Source: an uncultured Prevotellaceae bacterium | GTDB lineage: Bacteria; Bacteroidota; Bacteroidia; Bacteroidales; Bacteroidaceae | Assembly: GCA_902764705.1 (NCBI GenBank) | Contig: CACWWZ010000014.1 | Coordinates: forward strand, 1 to 55,268 | Length of the DNA stretch: 55,268 nt | Reading direction: 5' to 3' | Shown here: positions 26,266 through 34,578 of the stretch, in pieces | Numbering within the stretch: the stretch's first letter is position 1 | How the letters are laid out: every line of letters begins with the position of its first letter | The notes under the pieces: generated by a model | The model's database searches: none | The model's input: the letters and a program-made list of their open reading frames with translations, nothing else | Told to the model about the DNA's origin: nothing | Program-made: the position numbers and the translations under genes

Positions 26266-27789
26266 ATGCTAATCAAAGTTCTATTAACGATTGTTTTCTT
26301 TGCCGTCATGCTGGGCGTGGGAATCTACTCGCGCAAACAGGCCAGCAGTGTCGACGGCTTTGTGTTAGGCGGACGCTCTGTGGGTCCCTGGCTGACAGCC
26401 TTTGCCTTCGGTACGTCCTATTTCTCGGCAGTAGTCTTCGTGGGCTATGCCGGACAGTTTGGTTGGAAATACGGACTCTCCAGCGCTTGGATCGGTATCG
26501 GTAACGCTATCATCGGTTCGTTGCTGGCATGGCTCATCCTGGGTCGTCGTACGAAGCTGATGACACAGCACATCGAGAGCCGTACGATGCCCGATTTCTT
26601 TGGTACACGTTTCAGCGATCAGGGTCTTCGTGTGGTGGCTTCCGTCATTGCCTTCGTATTCCTGATTCCCTATACCGCTGGTGTCTATAGCGGTATCTCG
26701 CGACTCTTCGAGATGGGCTTCGACATTCCCTACGAGTATTGCGTCATCATCATGTCCATCCTGACGGCTGTCTATGTGATTATCGGCGGTTACAAGGCTA
26801 CGGCCATGAACGACTTCATTCAGGGTATCATCATGCTCTTCGGCATTCTGGCGGTCATCTTCGCCGTGCTAAATGCCCAGGGCGGACTGACGGCTGCCGT
26901 CGATAAACTCGCTGCACTGCCTTCTGATGCCGATCCTACTATCAATGGCGGCTTTGCCTCGTGGTTCGGCCCTGATCCCTGGGGACTGCTGGGCGTGGTG
27001 ATTCTCACCTCGTTGGGTACCATGGGACTGCCACAGATGGTGGGTAAGTTCTATTCGATTACCGATGAGAGTGCCATCAAGCGCGGTACCGTCATTTCTA
27101 CCATCTTCGCTTTCATCGTGGCTGGTGGCTGCTACTTCCTCGGTGGTTTCGGACGTCTCTACGACCCCGTCATCAATGAAGCGACAGGCAAGATTGCCTT
27201 CGACTCCATCGTACCGGCCATGCTGGTCACCCTACCCGATGTGCTCATCGCCCTCGTGGTATTGCTCGTACTCTCAGCCTCGATGTCTACGCTTGCCTCA
27301 TTGGTATTGACATCGTCGTCTACTATGACGCTCGACCTGATCTATCGCGACAAGAAATCGCTGCCTGGCGAAGTCGAGGAAGGTACCATCGACGATATCG
27401 TGGCCGAGAAGATCGAGCGCCGTAAGGTCGTCGTCATGCGTGTGCTCATTATGTTCTTCATCGCCATCTCACTGCTCATTGCCCTCAATCCCCCGACGTT
27501 CATTGCACAGCTCATGGGCATCTCGTGGGGTGCGTTGGCTGGTGCCTTCCTGGCTCCATTTATGCTGGGTCTCTACTGGCGTGGCGTCACCAAGGCTGCC
27601 GTCTGGGCTTGCTTCATCTGGGGTGTGGGACTCACCGTCATCAACATGTTGGCTGGCAACCCCATCAATCCCATCAACTGCGGTGCCATCGCGATGGTTG
27701 GTGGCTTCCCCGTCGTCTGGCTGGTAAGTCTCTTCACCAAGAAACTCCCTGCACAAACCGTCGACAAGATTTTCGAGTGCTACGACTAA
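26266..27789 (+). CDS. Sodium:solute symporter (SSS family)
   Basis: This 507-residue inner-membrane protein has about 13 transmembrane helices. The early segments (GRSVGPWLTAFAFGTSYFSA, near 37-56; a WKYGLSSAWIGIGNAI stretch) match the SSS/SLC5 family, in which sodium entry drives uptake of organic solutes. Which solute is unknown; position next to two phenylacetate-CoA ligases and a porin suggests an aryl-acid or aromatic amino acid. No fused sensor domain is present. Confidence 0.9.
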   Translation: MLIKVLLTIVFFAVMLGVGIYSRKQASSVDGFVLGGRSVGPWLTAFAFGTSYFSAVVFVGYAGQFGWKYGLSSAWIGIGNAIIGSLLAWLILGRRTKLMTQHIESRTMPDFFGTRFSDQGLRVVASVIAFVFLIPYTAGVYSGISRLFEMGFDIPYEYCVIIMSILTAVYVIIGGYKATAMNDFIQGIIMLFGILAVIFAVLNAQGGLTAAVDKLAALPSDADPTINGGFASWFGPDPWGLLGVVILTSLGTMGLPQMVGKFYSITDESAIKRGTVISTIFAFIVAGGCYFLGGFGRLYDPVINEATGKIAFDSIVPAMLVTLPDVLIALVVLLVLSASMSTLASLVLTSSSTMTLDLIYRDKKSLPGEVEEGTIDDIVAEKIERRKVVVMRVLIMFFIAISLLIALNPPTFIAQLMGISWGALAGAFLAPFMLGLYWRGVTKAAVWACFIWGVGLTVINMLAGNPINPINCGAIAMVGGFPVVWLVSLFTKKLPAQTVDKIFECYD

Positions 27790-27792
27790 ACA

Positions 27793-28289
27793 ATGAAGAG
27801 TGAAGAATGAAGAATGAAGAATTTGCTTCCGCACAGACAACTTCTTACAAAAGAAACGAATCTGTACTTCACATCAAGAGTTATGCATTTGGTGTGCGGA
27901 TAGTAAAGATGTTTTTGCACTTTTCTGAGGGTGACTGGAAATTACAGACCTTATACAAACAGATATTAAGGTCTGGAACTTCTATTTCTGCTAATGTCCA
28001 TGAATCGGAATTTGCACAAAGTCCTTCGGACTTCGCTTCAAAACTTCATATTGCTCTCAAGGAAGCCAATGAAACTATGAACTGGCTCAATCTTTTACAT
28101 GATGTATCTATCCTTGAAGATAATGCTTACGAAAGCATGTCAAAAGATTGTAGTGAGATCATAGATCTATTGGTTGCATCTGTTAAAACAATAAAAAAGA
28201 ATAATCCTAAAAAACAAAAGAATGAAGAGAATGAGGACGAGGAGATGCGGTAGCAAATTCTTCATTCTTCATTTTTCATTCTTCATTTT
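27793..28289 (+). mobile_element. Candidate mobile element: inverted repeats flanking a four-helix-bundle gene
   Basis: Two near-identical repeats of about 41 bp in inverted orientation (27793-27832 and 28247-28289; one mismatch in the core and a few in the heptamers) enclose one gene. The gene's start codon lies in the left repeat and its stop codon TAG is part of the right repeat's CGGTAG. The layout, an inverted-repeat stem around an IVP-type gene, is that of an rRNA intervening sequence, but it sits between a symporter gene and an aryl-CoA ligase gene. No target-site duplication was recognised. Confidence 0.65.
27807..28253 (+). CDS. Four-helix-bundle protein (23S rRNA intervening-sequence protein family)
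   Basis: This 148-residue protein has the hallmarks of the IVP/S23-like four-helix-bundle family: SYAFGVRIVKMF (about 26-37), KQILRSGTSISANVHESEFAQS (52-73), FASKLHIALKEANETMNWL (76-94) and a final helix. Related proteins are encoded in intervening sequences of some 23S rRNAs and in Avd proteins of diversity-generating retroelements, and bind nucleic acid. The first ten residues (MKNEEFASAQ) are encoded by the left repeat and the last codon plus stop by the right one. The C-terminus is a charged, low-complexity tail. AT-rich codon use contrasts with its neighbours, which supports transfer. Confidence 0.88.
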   Translation: MKNEEFASAQTTSYKRNESVLHIKSYAFGVRIVKMFLHFSEGDWKLQTLYKQILRSGTSISANVHESEFAQSPSDFASKLHIALKEANETMNWLNLLHDVSILEDNAYESMSKDCSEIIDLLVASVKTIKKNNPKKQKNEENEDEEMR

Positions 28290-28295
28290 AAAACT

Positions 28296-29603
28296 ATGAT
28301 TTGGAATCCGAATAAAGAATGCATGAGTCGCGACGAGATGAGCGCGCTCCAAGGCAAACGACTGCACAAAATTGTGGAGTATGTCTACCACAATGTGCCG
28401 TTCTATCGTAATAAACTCCAAGAGCTGGATATCCGTCCTGACGATATCCAAACCATCGAGGACATCAAGAAGCTGCCCTTCACCACCAAGAAGGACCTGC
28501 GCGACAACTACCCCTTCGGTTTGCAGGCTGCTCCGCAGAGCGAGATTATCCGCGTACACGCTTCTTCTGGTACGACGGGTAATCCTACCATCGTCGGTTA
28601 CACCCGCAAGGACATCGGTGTGTGGAGCGAGTGCATGGCGCGCTGTCTGACGGCCTATGGTGTTACCCGCGACGACATTTTCTCTGTAGCTTACGGCTAT
28701 GGTCTCTTTACGGGCGGTCTGGGCGCACATTATGGCGTGGAGCATCTGGGAGCATCGGTTATCCCCGCTGGTACGGGAAACACCGAGAAGCACCTGAAGT
28801 TGATTCGCGACCTGGGTATTACGGGCATCGCCTGTACCCCGTCGTACGCCCTCTATCTGGCCGAGACCATGGATAAGATTGGTATCACGAAAGACCAGAT
28901 CAAGCTGCGCATCGGTGCCTTTGGCGCTGAGCCTTGGACCGAAAGCATGCGTAAGGAGATTGAGGAGCGTTTGGGCCTGAAAGGTTTCAACATCTATGGT
29001 CTCTCCGAGGTCATGGGACCCAGCGTCAGCTACGAGTGCCAGATGCAGCACGGCTCGCACATCTGCGAAGACCATTTCTATCCTGAGATCATCAACCCCG
29101 TCACGCTGGAGTCAGTCCCCAACGGACAACAGGGCGAGCTCGTGTTCACCACGTTGACCAAGGAAGGTATGCCCGTCATCCGTTACCGCACGCGCGACCT
29201 CTGTTCGCTGATGCCCGGCACCTGCGACTGCGGACGTACCAGCATCCGCATGGGACGCATCGAGGGCCGTTCCGACGACATGCTCATCATCCGAGGCATC
29301 AACGTATTCCCGTCACAGGTCGAGAGTGTCATCCTCTCACTGCCGGAGTTCGCTCCTCACTACATGCTGGTGGTCGACCGCGTCAACAACCTCGACACCC
29401 TGCAGGTTCAGGCCGAGCTGCGTCAGGAGGTGTTCACCTCTACCTTCGACACGCCCGCTGCCGTCGAGGCCCTCGAGAAAAAGCTCGCTGCCAAGCTGAA
29501 GAGCGTGCTCAGCATCGCCGCAAAAGTACAGCTGAAGGCTCCCGGCTCTATTGAGCGTTCACAGGGAAAGAGTGCCCACGTCATTGATAATCGTAAACTA
29601 TAA
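28296..29603 (+). CDS. paaK: Phenylacetate-CoA ligase (first copy)
   Basis: This cytosolic AMP-forming ligase activates phenylacetate or a similar aryl-acetate to its CoA thioester. The 435 residues have the AMP-binding motif SSGTTGNPT (90-98), the Y-G-L-S-E region (NIYGLSEVMGPS) and the hinge R-T-R-D-L-C / GRSDDMLIIRGINVFPSQVES. It is shorter than acyl-CoA synthetases in general, as PaaK enzymes are. No aerobic paa genes are present, and the neighbours (iorAB, aminotransferase, ACT) point to anaerobic aryl-acid use. A second copy follows 9 bp later, about half identical by eye. Confidence 0.93.
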   Translation: MIWNPNKECMSRDEMSALQGKRLHKIVEYVYHNVPFYRNKLQELDIRPDDIQTIEDIKKLPFTTKKDLRDNYPFGLQAAPQSEIIRVHASSGTTGNPTIVGYTRKDIGVWSECMARCLTAYGVTRDDIFSVAYGYGLFTGGLGAHYGVEHLGASVIPAGTGNTEKHLKLIRDLGITGIACTPSYALYLAETMDKIGITKDQIKLRIGAFGAEPWTESMRKEIEERLGLKGFNIYGLSEVMGPSVSYECQMQHGSHICEDHFYPEIINPVTLESVPNGQQGELVFTTLTKEGMPVIRYRTRDLCSLMPGTCDCGRTSIRMGRIEGRSDDMLIIRGINVFPSQVESVILSLPEFAPHYMLVVDRVNNLDTLQVQAELRQEVFTSTFDTPAAVEALEKKLAAKLKSVLSIAAKVQLKAPGSIERSQGKSAHVIDNRKL

Positions 29604-29612
29604 ATATCTTTT

Positions 29613-30926
29613 ATGATGGAACAATCCAAGTATTTTAATCCTGAGTTCGAAACGATGTCGCGCGAACAGATCGAGGCTCTCCAGCTGGAGCGTCTGCAGA
29701 AAACTGTGCGCCACTGCATGAACTCGCCCTTCTACAAGAAACGCTTCGAGGAAATCGGGCTTCGTCCTGAGGACATCAAAAGCCTGGATGACTTGAAGAA
29801 GATTCCCTTTACTACGAAACAGGACCTGCGCGACACCTATCCCTTCGGCATCGCCAGCGCTCCGCTTCGCGATTGTGTACGCCTGCACTCTTCGTCAGGC
29901 ACCACGGGTAACCCTACCGTCATCCTGCACACGCAGAAAGACCTTGACGAGTGGGCAAACCAGGTGGCTCGTAACCTGTGGATGGTTGGCCTACGCCCCG
30001 ACGACGTATTCCAGAACTCCTCTGGTTATGGTATGTTCACCGGCGGTCTGGGCTTCCAGTATGGTGCCGAGAAGTTGGGCATGCTCACTATTCCTGCCGC
30101 TGCCGGTAACTCGCTGCGTCAGATCAAGTTCATCACCGACTTCGGCACGACAGCTATCCATGCCATTCCTTCCTATGTCACCCGTCTCTACGAGGTCATG
30201 AAGGAAAATGGCGTAGACCCCCGTCGCGACACCAAACTGAAGGTTCTCGCTATCGGTGCCGAGCCCCACTCTGAGGAGCAGCGCAAGCGTATAGAGGAGA
30301 TGCTGGGTGTCAAAGCTTACAACTCGTTCGGTATGAGCGAAATGTGCGGTCCTGGCGTAGGCTTCGAGTGTCCGGAGCAGAATGGCTTACACTTCTGGGA
30401 GGACTACTACATCGTCGAGATTGTCGACCCCGAGACGCTGGAGCCCGTGCCCGACGGCGAGATTGGCGAACTGGTGCTCACCACACTCTGTCGCGAAGCT
30501 ATGCCGCTGCTGCGTTATCGCACCCGCGACTTGACTCGTGTACTGGGTCGTACGTGTCCTTGTGGCCGCAATCATATCCGCCTCGACCGCATGCGCGGCC
30601 GTTCCGACGACATGATTGTGCTGCGTGGTGTCAACATCTTCCCCATTCAGGTCGAGAAGATCCTCATGAAGTTCCCTGAACTGGGTACGAATTATCTCAT
30701 CACCCTCACCACTGAGGACAACAACGATCAGATGACCATCGAGGTAGAGCTGAACGAGGGTACCGACGACTATGGCAAGCTGCAGGCGCTCGAAAAGGAA
30801 ATCCGCCACCAGGTAGGCGACGAAATCCTGCTGAAGCCCAGAATCCGTCTTGTACCTAAGGGTACCCTCCCCGTCAGCGAAGGCAAGGCCGTCCGCGTCG
30901 TCGACAAGCGCAAAGTATATCAGTAA
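29613..30926 (+). CDS. paaK: Phenylacetate-CoA ligase (second copy)
   Basis: This is a second PaaK-type ligase of 437 residues, with SSGTTGNPT (94-102), SFGMSEMCGPGV, and RSDDMIVLRGVNIFP. It is clearly paralogous to the gene before it but diverged, so the two may prefer different aryl-acids, such as phenylacetate against indole- or hydroxyphenyl-acetate. An in-frame ATG one codon later is an alternative start. It is followed closely by a repeat copy and then a tandem-ACT gene. Confidence 0.93.
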   Translation: MMEQSKYFNPEFETMSREQIEALQLERLQKTVRHCMNSPFYKKRFEEIGLRPEDIKSLDDLKKIPFTTKQDLRDTYPFGIASAPLRDCVRLHSSSGTTGNPTVILHTQKDLDEWANQVARNLWMVGLRPDDVFQNSSGYGMFTGGLGFQYGAEKLGMLTIPAAAGNSLRQIKFITDFGTTAIHAIPSYVTRLYEVMKENGVDPRRDTKLKVLAIGAEPHSEEQRKRIEEMLGVKAYNSFGMSEMCGPGVGFECPEQNGLHFWEDYYIVEIVDPETLEPVPDGEIGELVLTTLCREAMPLLRYRTRDLTRVLGRTCPCGRNHIRLDRMRGRSDDMIVLRGVNIFPIQVEKILMKFPELGTNYLITLTTEDNNDQMTIEVELNEGTDDYGKLQALEKEIRHQVGDEILLKPRIRLVPKGTLPVSEGKAVRVVDKRKVYQ

Positions 30927-30930
30927 CAAA

Positions 30931-31118
30931 ATGAAGAATGAAGAATGAAGAGTGAAGAATTTGCTACCGCTTTGGTGATGCCAAGCGAACATGCTGCGCC
31001 TTCATGCTTCTCTTCAGTCTTCTCATGTAAAGAAAAAAAATAATAATGTTAAAAATGAGTGATGATGCAAGCAATGTCGTGCGGTAGCAAATTCTTCATT
31101 CTTCATTCTTCACTCTTA
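30931..31118 (+). mobile_element. Gene-less inverted pair of TGAAGAA repeats
   Basis: A forward copy (30931-30970, heptamers plus TTTGCTACCGC) and an inverted copy (31081-31118) enclose 110 bp with no protein gene. A reading frame opening in the left copy begins MKSEEFATAL and runs 32 codons; the right copy again supplies a CGG-TAG end. This looks like a deleted, non-autonomous relative of the 27793-28289 element. Confidence 0.6.
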
Positions 31119-31129
31119 ACTAAAAAAAT

Positions 31130-31558
31130 ATGACTATCAATCAGTTATCCATTTTCATCGAGAACCGTTCGGGTACGCTTATCAAGGTGCTCAACATTCT
31201 CAAGCAGGCAGGCATTCAGATTGTCGCCTCAACCATTGCCGATACGGCAGAGTACGGTATCTACCGCCTCATTTGTTCAGAACCCATTCGCGCTTGCGAG
31301 GAACTCAAGAAGGGCGGTGTGGCCGTTGCGCTCAGCAATGTCTTCGCCCTCGAGCTCGACGACGAGCCCGGACGTGCTGCAGACGCCGTAGAGACCTTCT
31401 CGAAGGCCGGCATCAGCATTGCCTACATGTACACCTTCCTGCTGCGCGGAAAGGGCATCATGGTGTTCCGCACCGAGAATGCTCCCGCTGCCGAGCAAGT
31501 CATCCTCGAAAACAAGCTCCGCTACATCGAGGAGCCCGACCTCTCAAAACTCGTATAA
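31130..31558 (+). CDS. Tandem ACT-domain amino-acid-binding protein
   Basis: This 142-residue cytosolic protein is made of two ACT domains (about 1-70 and 71-142), the first starting INQLSIFIENRSGTLIKVLNIL and the second VFALELDDEPGRAADAVETF, both with the usual beta-alpha-beta turn. ACT domains bind amino acids and regulate enzymes. Stand-alone ACT proteins next to PaaK genes occur in anaerobes; here it probably senses an aromatic amino acid or end product and tunes the ligases or IorAB, an inference from context. It is the last gene of the cluster and is followed by a strong terminator. Confidence 0.88.
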   Translation: MTINQLSIFIENRSGTLIKVLNILKQAGIQIVASTIADTAEYGIYRLICSEPIRACEELKKGGVAVALSNVFALELDDEPGRAADAVETFSKAGISIAYMYTFLLRGKGIMVFRTENAPAAEQVILENKLRYIEEPDLSKLV

Positions 31559-31571
31559 CAACAGCGACGTA

Positions 31572-31612
31572 ATAAAAAGGAGGCCCGAGCAAAATGCCCG
31601 GGCCTTTTTATT
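31572..31612 (+). terminator. Terminator at the end of the ior/paa cluster
   Basis: GGCCCG (31582-31587) pairs with CGGGCC (31599-31604), extended by TAAAAAGG on the left and TTTTTA on the right. The following T run makes it a good bidirectional terminator, shared with the convergent cysS gene. Confidence 0.9.
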
Positions 31613-31629
31613 TTTACAGCTGTTAAACC

Positions 31630-33135
31630 TTATTTGTTCAGTTTCCACGTGACACCGTCTTTGGTGTCCTTGACTTCGAAACCGGCAGCAGCGAGTTCAT
31701 CACGGATCTTGTCACTGGTAGCCCAGTCCTTATCGGCCTTGGCCTTGGCACGCAGTTCGAGCACCATGTCAACTACCTTGCCGAAGGCTTCCTCACGGGC
31801 GGCGTTGCCGCCAGTTGAGAGTTGAGAGTTGAGAGTTGAAAGTCCAAGGATGTCGAAAGCGAAGAGGTGCATCACCTCCTTCAGCTCCTTCAGGCAGTCG
31901 GCACAGATGGTTGCCTTATGGTCTGTCAGTTTATTAATCGTAGTGCATGCCTCGAACAAATAGCTCAACACCAGCGGTGTGGCGAGGTCGTCGTTCATAG
32001 CGTCGTAGCACTTCTCGCGCAGGGTCTTTACCACGCGCTCGGTCTCAGCATCACACTTGTCGCTAACCGGAACGCGCTCCAGGTCGTTGATAGCATTCAT
32101 CAGTTTCTCGTAACCCTTCTCGGCAGCCTGCAGGGCCTCATTCGAGAAATCTACAGTGCCACGATAGTGGGCTGAGAGCACGAAGAAACGGATAGTCATG
32201 GGCGAATAAGCCTTCTCGAGCAGAGGATGATTGCCCGTAAAGAACTGCTCGAGCGTGATGAAGTTGTTGTACGACTTACCCATCTTCTGTCCGTTGATGG
32301 TGAGCATGTTGTTGTGCATCCAGTATTTGACGGCTGGATGACCCATCGAGGCCTGAGCCTGAGCAATCTCACACTCATGGTGGGGGAAGATGAGGTCCAT
32401 GCCACCTCCGTGAATGTCGAACTCCTCGCCCAGATACTTTCGACCCATGGCTGTGCACTCACAGTGCCAACCTGGGAAACCGTCGCTCCAGGGTGATGGC
32501 CAGCGCATGATGTGCTCGGGCTGAGCTTTCTTCCACAGGGCGAAGTCGGCCTGATTGTGCTTTTCGCCGACACCATCGAGGTTGTCGCGTGAGGCATCTT
32601 TGATATTCTCCAACGAACGTCCGGAGAGAATACCATACTTATATTGTTTATTATACGCTTCGATATCAAAGTAAATGGAACCGTTCGACTCGTAAGCAAA
32701 ACCGTTGTCGAGAATCTGCTGTACCAACTGCTGTTGCTCGATGATATGACCCGTGGCGTGCGGCTCAATAGAGGGACGCAACACGTTCAGTGCATCCATG
32801 AACTGGTGGTAGCGGTTGGTATAGTACTGGGCAATCTCCATGGGTTCGAGCTGCTCCAAGCGAGCCTTCTTAGCTATCTTGTCCTCGCCCTCGTCGGCAT
32901 CGTGCTCCAGATGGCCCACGTCGGTGATGTTGCGTACATAACGCACCTTATAGCCCAGATGCCTCAGATAGCGGAACACCAGGTCGAAGGTGATGGCGGG
33001 ACGGGCGTGTCCCAGATGGGGGTCTCCGTAAACGGTAGGACCACATACATACATGCCCACATTGGGGGCGTGCAACGGTTCGAAACGCTCCTTCTGGCGC
33101 GTTAACGTATTATAAATTACTAACTTCGATTCCAT
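31630..33135 (-). CDS. cysS: Cysteinyl-tRNA synthetase
   Basis: This class Ia synthetase charges tRNA-Cys. The 501 residues include the zinc-binding cysteine in [19 protein letters not shown], whose HLGH is the HIGH motif; further ligands [10 protein letters not shown] and HHECEIAQ; and [11 protein letters not shown], the KMSKS motif with Gly in place of the first Ser. The C-terminal region carries an in-frame heptamer insertion encoding [12 protein letters not shown] (31814-31848) between the anticodon-binding helical bundle and the terminal domain. A TATCTTTG promoter box lies just upstream. Confidence 0.97.
   Translation of the reverse strand: MESKLVIYNTLTRQKERFEPLHAPNVGMYVCGPTVYGDPHLGHARPAITFDLVFRYLRHLGYKVRYVRNITDVGHLEHDADEGEDKIAKKARLEQLEPMEIAQYYTNRYHQFMDALNVLRPSIEPHATGHIIEQQQLVQQILDNGFAYESNGSIYFDIEAYNKQYKYGILSGRSLENIKDASRDNLDGVGEKHNQADFALWKKAQPEHIMRWPSPWSDGFPGWHCECTAMGRKYLGEEFDIHGGGMDLIFPHHECEIAQAQASMGHPAVKYWMHNNMLTINGQKMGKSYNNFITLEQFFTGNHPLLEKAYSPMTIRFFVLSAHYRGTVDFSNEALQAAEKGYEKLMNAINDLERVPVSDKCDAETERVVKTLREKCYDAMNDDLATPLVLSYLFEACTTINKLTDHKATICADCLKELKEVMHLFAFDILGLSTLNSQLSTGGNAAREEAFGKVVDMVLELRAKAKADKDWATSDKIRDELAAAGFEVKDTKDGVTWKLNK
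31814..31848. repeat. Heptamer array inside cysS
   Basis: Three GTTGAGA units, then GTTGAAA and GTCCAAG lie within the coding strand of an essential gene. They read as a short Ser/Thr/Leu linker. The unit is not a multiple of three, so only changes by three units keep the frame. Confidence 0.85.
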
Positions 33136-33155
33136 ACTTTTTGTAATTTTGGGTG

Positions 33156-33163
33156 CAAAGATA
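33156..33163 (-). promoter_or_regulatory. cysS promoter -7 box
   Basis: TATCTTTG on the minus strand, 20 bp before the cysS start. Confidence 0.6.
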
Positions 33164-33170
33164 CAAATAA

Positions 33171-33198
33171 ATTAAGAATTAAGAATTAAGAATTAAGA
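33171..33198. repeat. Heptamer array between divergent promoters
   Basis: Four perfect ATTAAGA units lie between the cysS promoter box and that of the neighbouring lipoprotein gene, so a change in copy number would alter spacing of both. Confidence 0.85.
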
Positions 33199-33207
33199 AA
33201 TATTTCG

Positions 33208-33215
33208 TACCTTTG
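33208..33215 (+). promoter_or_regulatory. Promoter -7 box of the lipoprotein gene
   Basis: TACCTTTG, 18 bp before the start at 33234; divergent to the cysS promoter. Confidence 0.6.
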
Positions 33216-33233
33216 CACAAAAATAATAGCGAT

Positions 33234-34457
33234 ATGATGAAAACTATAAAATCCTTTTTCCCGATGCTATTGCTGACGGCAGGACTCATCGTATGGTCTG
33301 GTTGCAGCAAGGACGACGATTATGAACAGACTGTAAGCAAAGAGATTCCTGCCAGTCCATTGCTGGATGCGGCCAACACATTCAATGAACAAATGGCCGG
33401 ACTGAACTTTCAGGAGTTGGCTCCTTTGGCTGAAGTAGTTCCAGCTACAACACGTGCTAATAATGGTACCCGTGGTGAGTTCGAGACAAAGTTGTCGACA
33501 CTGCTAACACTATTACAGGCTGAACAAGCTACAACACGTTCTGTTACGTTGGGGCACCGGTTCTCGTTCCATTCGTTTAACAGCGCCTTACAGCTGGCAT
33601 GGGACCTGTCGGTCATCTTGGGCGACGAGGGCGAGAGCTGTTCTTCTTGGTTTGGCTTGAACTCGACCAAGAAGGGAGAGGTCTACTATACGGCCAAGAA
33701 CGGTAGTCTATATACGGTGAAAGGCCTCATCGACAAAGAGGTTACGATACAGTTCCGGGGCTTCAACACGAAGGTTGTGGTCAAGAAAGCCTGCGAATTC
33801 TTTATCTTTAAGGACGGAGAACAAGTGCTGAAGATACAGTCTGGTTCGGAAGACAACCGTCCTGTATGGCTCCCCATTCTTATCAAGGATATCTTCTATA
33901 CTGGTCAGATGTACTATCGCGACTACGAAATCAACCTGACGTACGACAAACATAGCGCACACAACCGGACGCTGGACCTTGTTTACGGCAAGACGGGCGA
34001 AGAAGTGCCGTTGCTGACGATGAGCGCCCAGTTGGAAGACGATGCCGACATCCTAAAAATCATCAAGCACGACGTGAATGTACGCGCCAACTTTACCGTA
34101 ACGGCCATGAATATGCTTACCTTTGAGGGTACGTCGAACAATGTGAACTATCTGGTGATCGACGGCGTGCGCCTTTCCCGCTGCATGAAGGAAGGTACCA
34201 CCGAACAGGAGTGCAAGGAAATGGTGGATCAGTTCAACGAGAACCTCACACTGAACCTGCTACTGGCAGACGTCCCAATGGGTTGGCTATATATGGGGGT
34301 ACAGCAGGACGCCAGAACCAACCTGTACTTCCCAACCGTTATGATACACACGACTATATTGGGCGAAGGCGACTACCCCGTTACGACCCTTCTGCAGATG
34401 ATGGGTGTGGACATTCCCGACATACTCTTAACAGCCGCACAGATTAACGAAGAATAA
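33234..34457 (+). CDS. Hypothetical lipoprotein
   Basis: This encodes 407 residues of unknown function. The first 20 residues are a signal peptide ending in a lipobox-like WSGC (Cys at about 26), followed by SKDDD, an acidic stretch common in surface-exposed Bacteroidota lipoproteins. The rest is soluble, without recognisable domains, with a beta-rich centre (ITIQFRGFNTKVVVKKACEF, shortened) suggesting a sandwich-like fold. An ATG three bases downstream is an alternative start. It stands alone between cysS and the CoA-transferase gene with its own promoter. Confidence 0.75.
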   Translation: MMKTIKSFFPMLLLTAGLIVWSGCSKDDDYEQTVSKEIPASPLLDAANTFNEQMAGLNFQELAPLAEVVPATTRANNGTRGEFETKLSTLLTLLQAEQATTRSVTLGHRFSFHSFNSALQLAWDLSVILGDEGESCSSWFGLNSTKKGEVYYTAKNGSLYTVKGLIDKEVTIQFRGFNTKVVVKKACEFFIFKDGEQVLKIQSGSEDNRPVWLPILIKDIFYTGQMYYRDYEINLTYDKHSAHNRTLDLVYGKTGEEVPLLTMSAQLEDDADILKIIKHDVNVRANFTVTAMNMLTFEGTSNNVNYLVIDGVRLSRCMKEGTTEQECKEMVDQFNENLTLNLLLADVPMGWLYMGVQQDARTNLYFPTVMIHTTILGEGDYPVTTLLQMMGVDIPDILLTAAQINEE

Positions 34458-34476
34458 GGAAAAGATACTTCGTTTT

Positions 34477-34508
34477 GGCAAAAAAAGAAATAATTCTTTT
34501 GTTTTGCC
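34477..34508 (+). other. Hairpin overlapping the CoA-transferase promoter
   Basis: GGCAAAA pairs with TTTTGCC, and AAAGAA with TTCTTT, around a short loop. It follows the lipoprotein stop by about 20 bp and overlaps the region where the -33 box of the next promoter lies. There is no T run, so it may be a terminator only in part. Confidence 0.5.
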
Positions 34509-34520
34509 CTCAACTTTTCG

Positions 34521-34528
34521 TACCTTTG
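34521..34528 (+). promoter_or_regulatory. Promoter -7 box of the CoA-transferase gene
   Basis: TACCTTTG with TTTG at 34498-34501, 19 bp upstream. A leader with near-heptamer repeats (34548-34576) leads to the ATG. Confidence 0.7.
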
Positions 34529-34547
34529 CAGGCAAAATATACAAATT

Positions 34548-34576
34548 GTAAATAGTAAATCGTCAAATCGTAAATA
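34548..34576. repeat. Heptamer-like array in the CoA-transferase leader
   Basis: Units GTAAATA, GTAAATC, GTCAAATC, GTAAATA (7, 7, 8, 7 bp) end two bases before the start codon. Confidence 0.6.
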
Positions 34577-34578
34577 AT

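Noticed and set aside
27793-31118. TGAAGAA repeats as a CRISPR array
   Set aside because: Units are 7 bp and directly adjacent, no spacers, no cas genes nearby.
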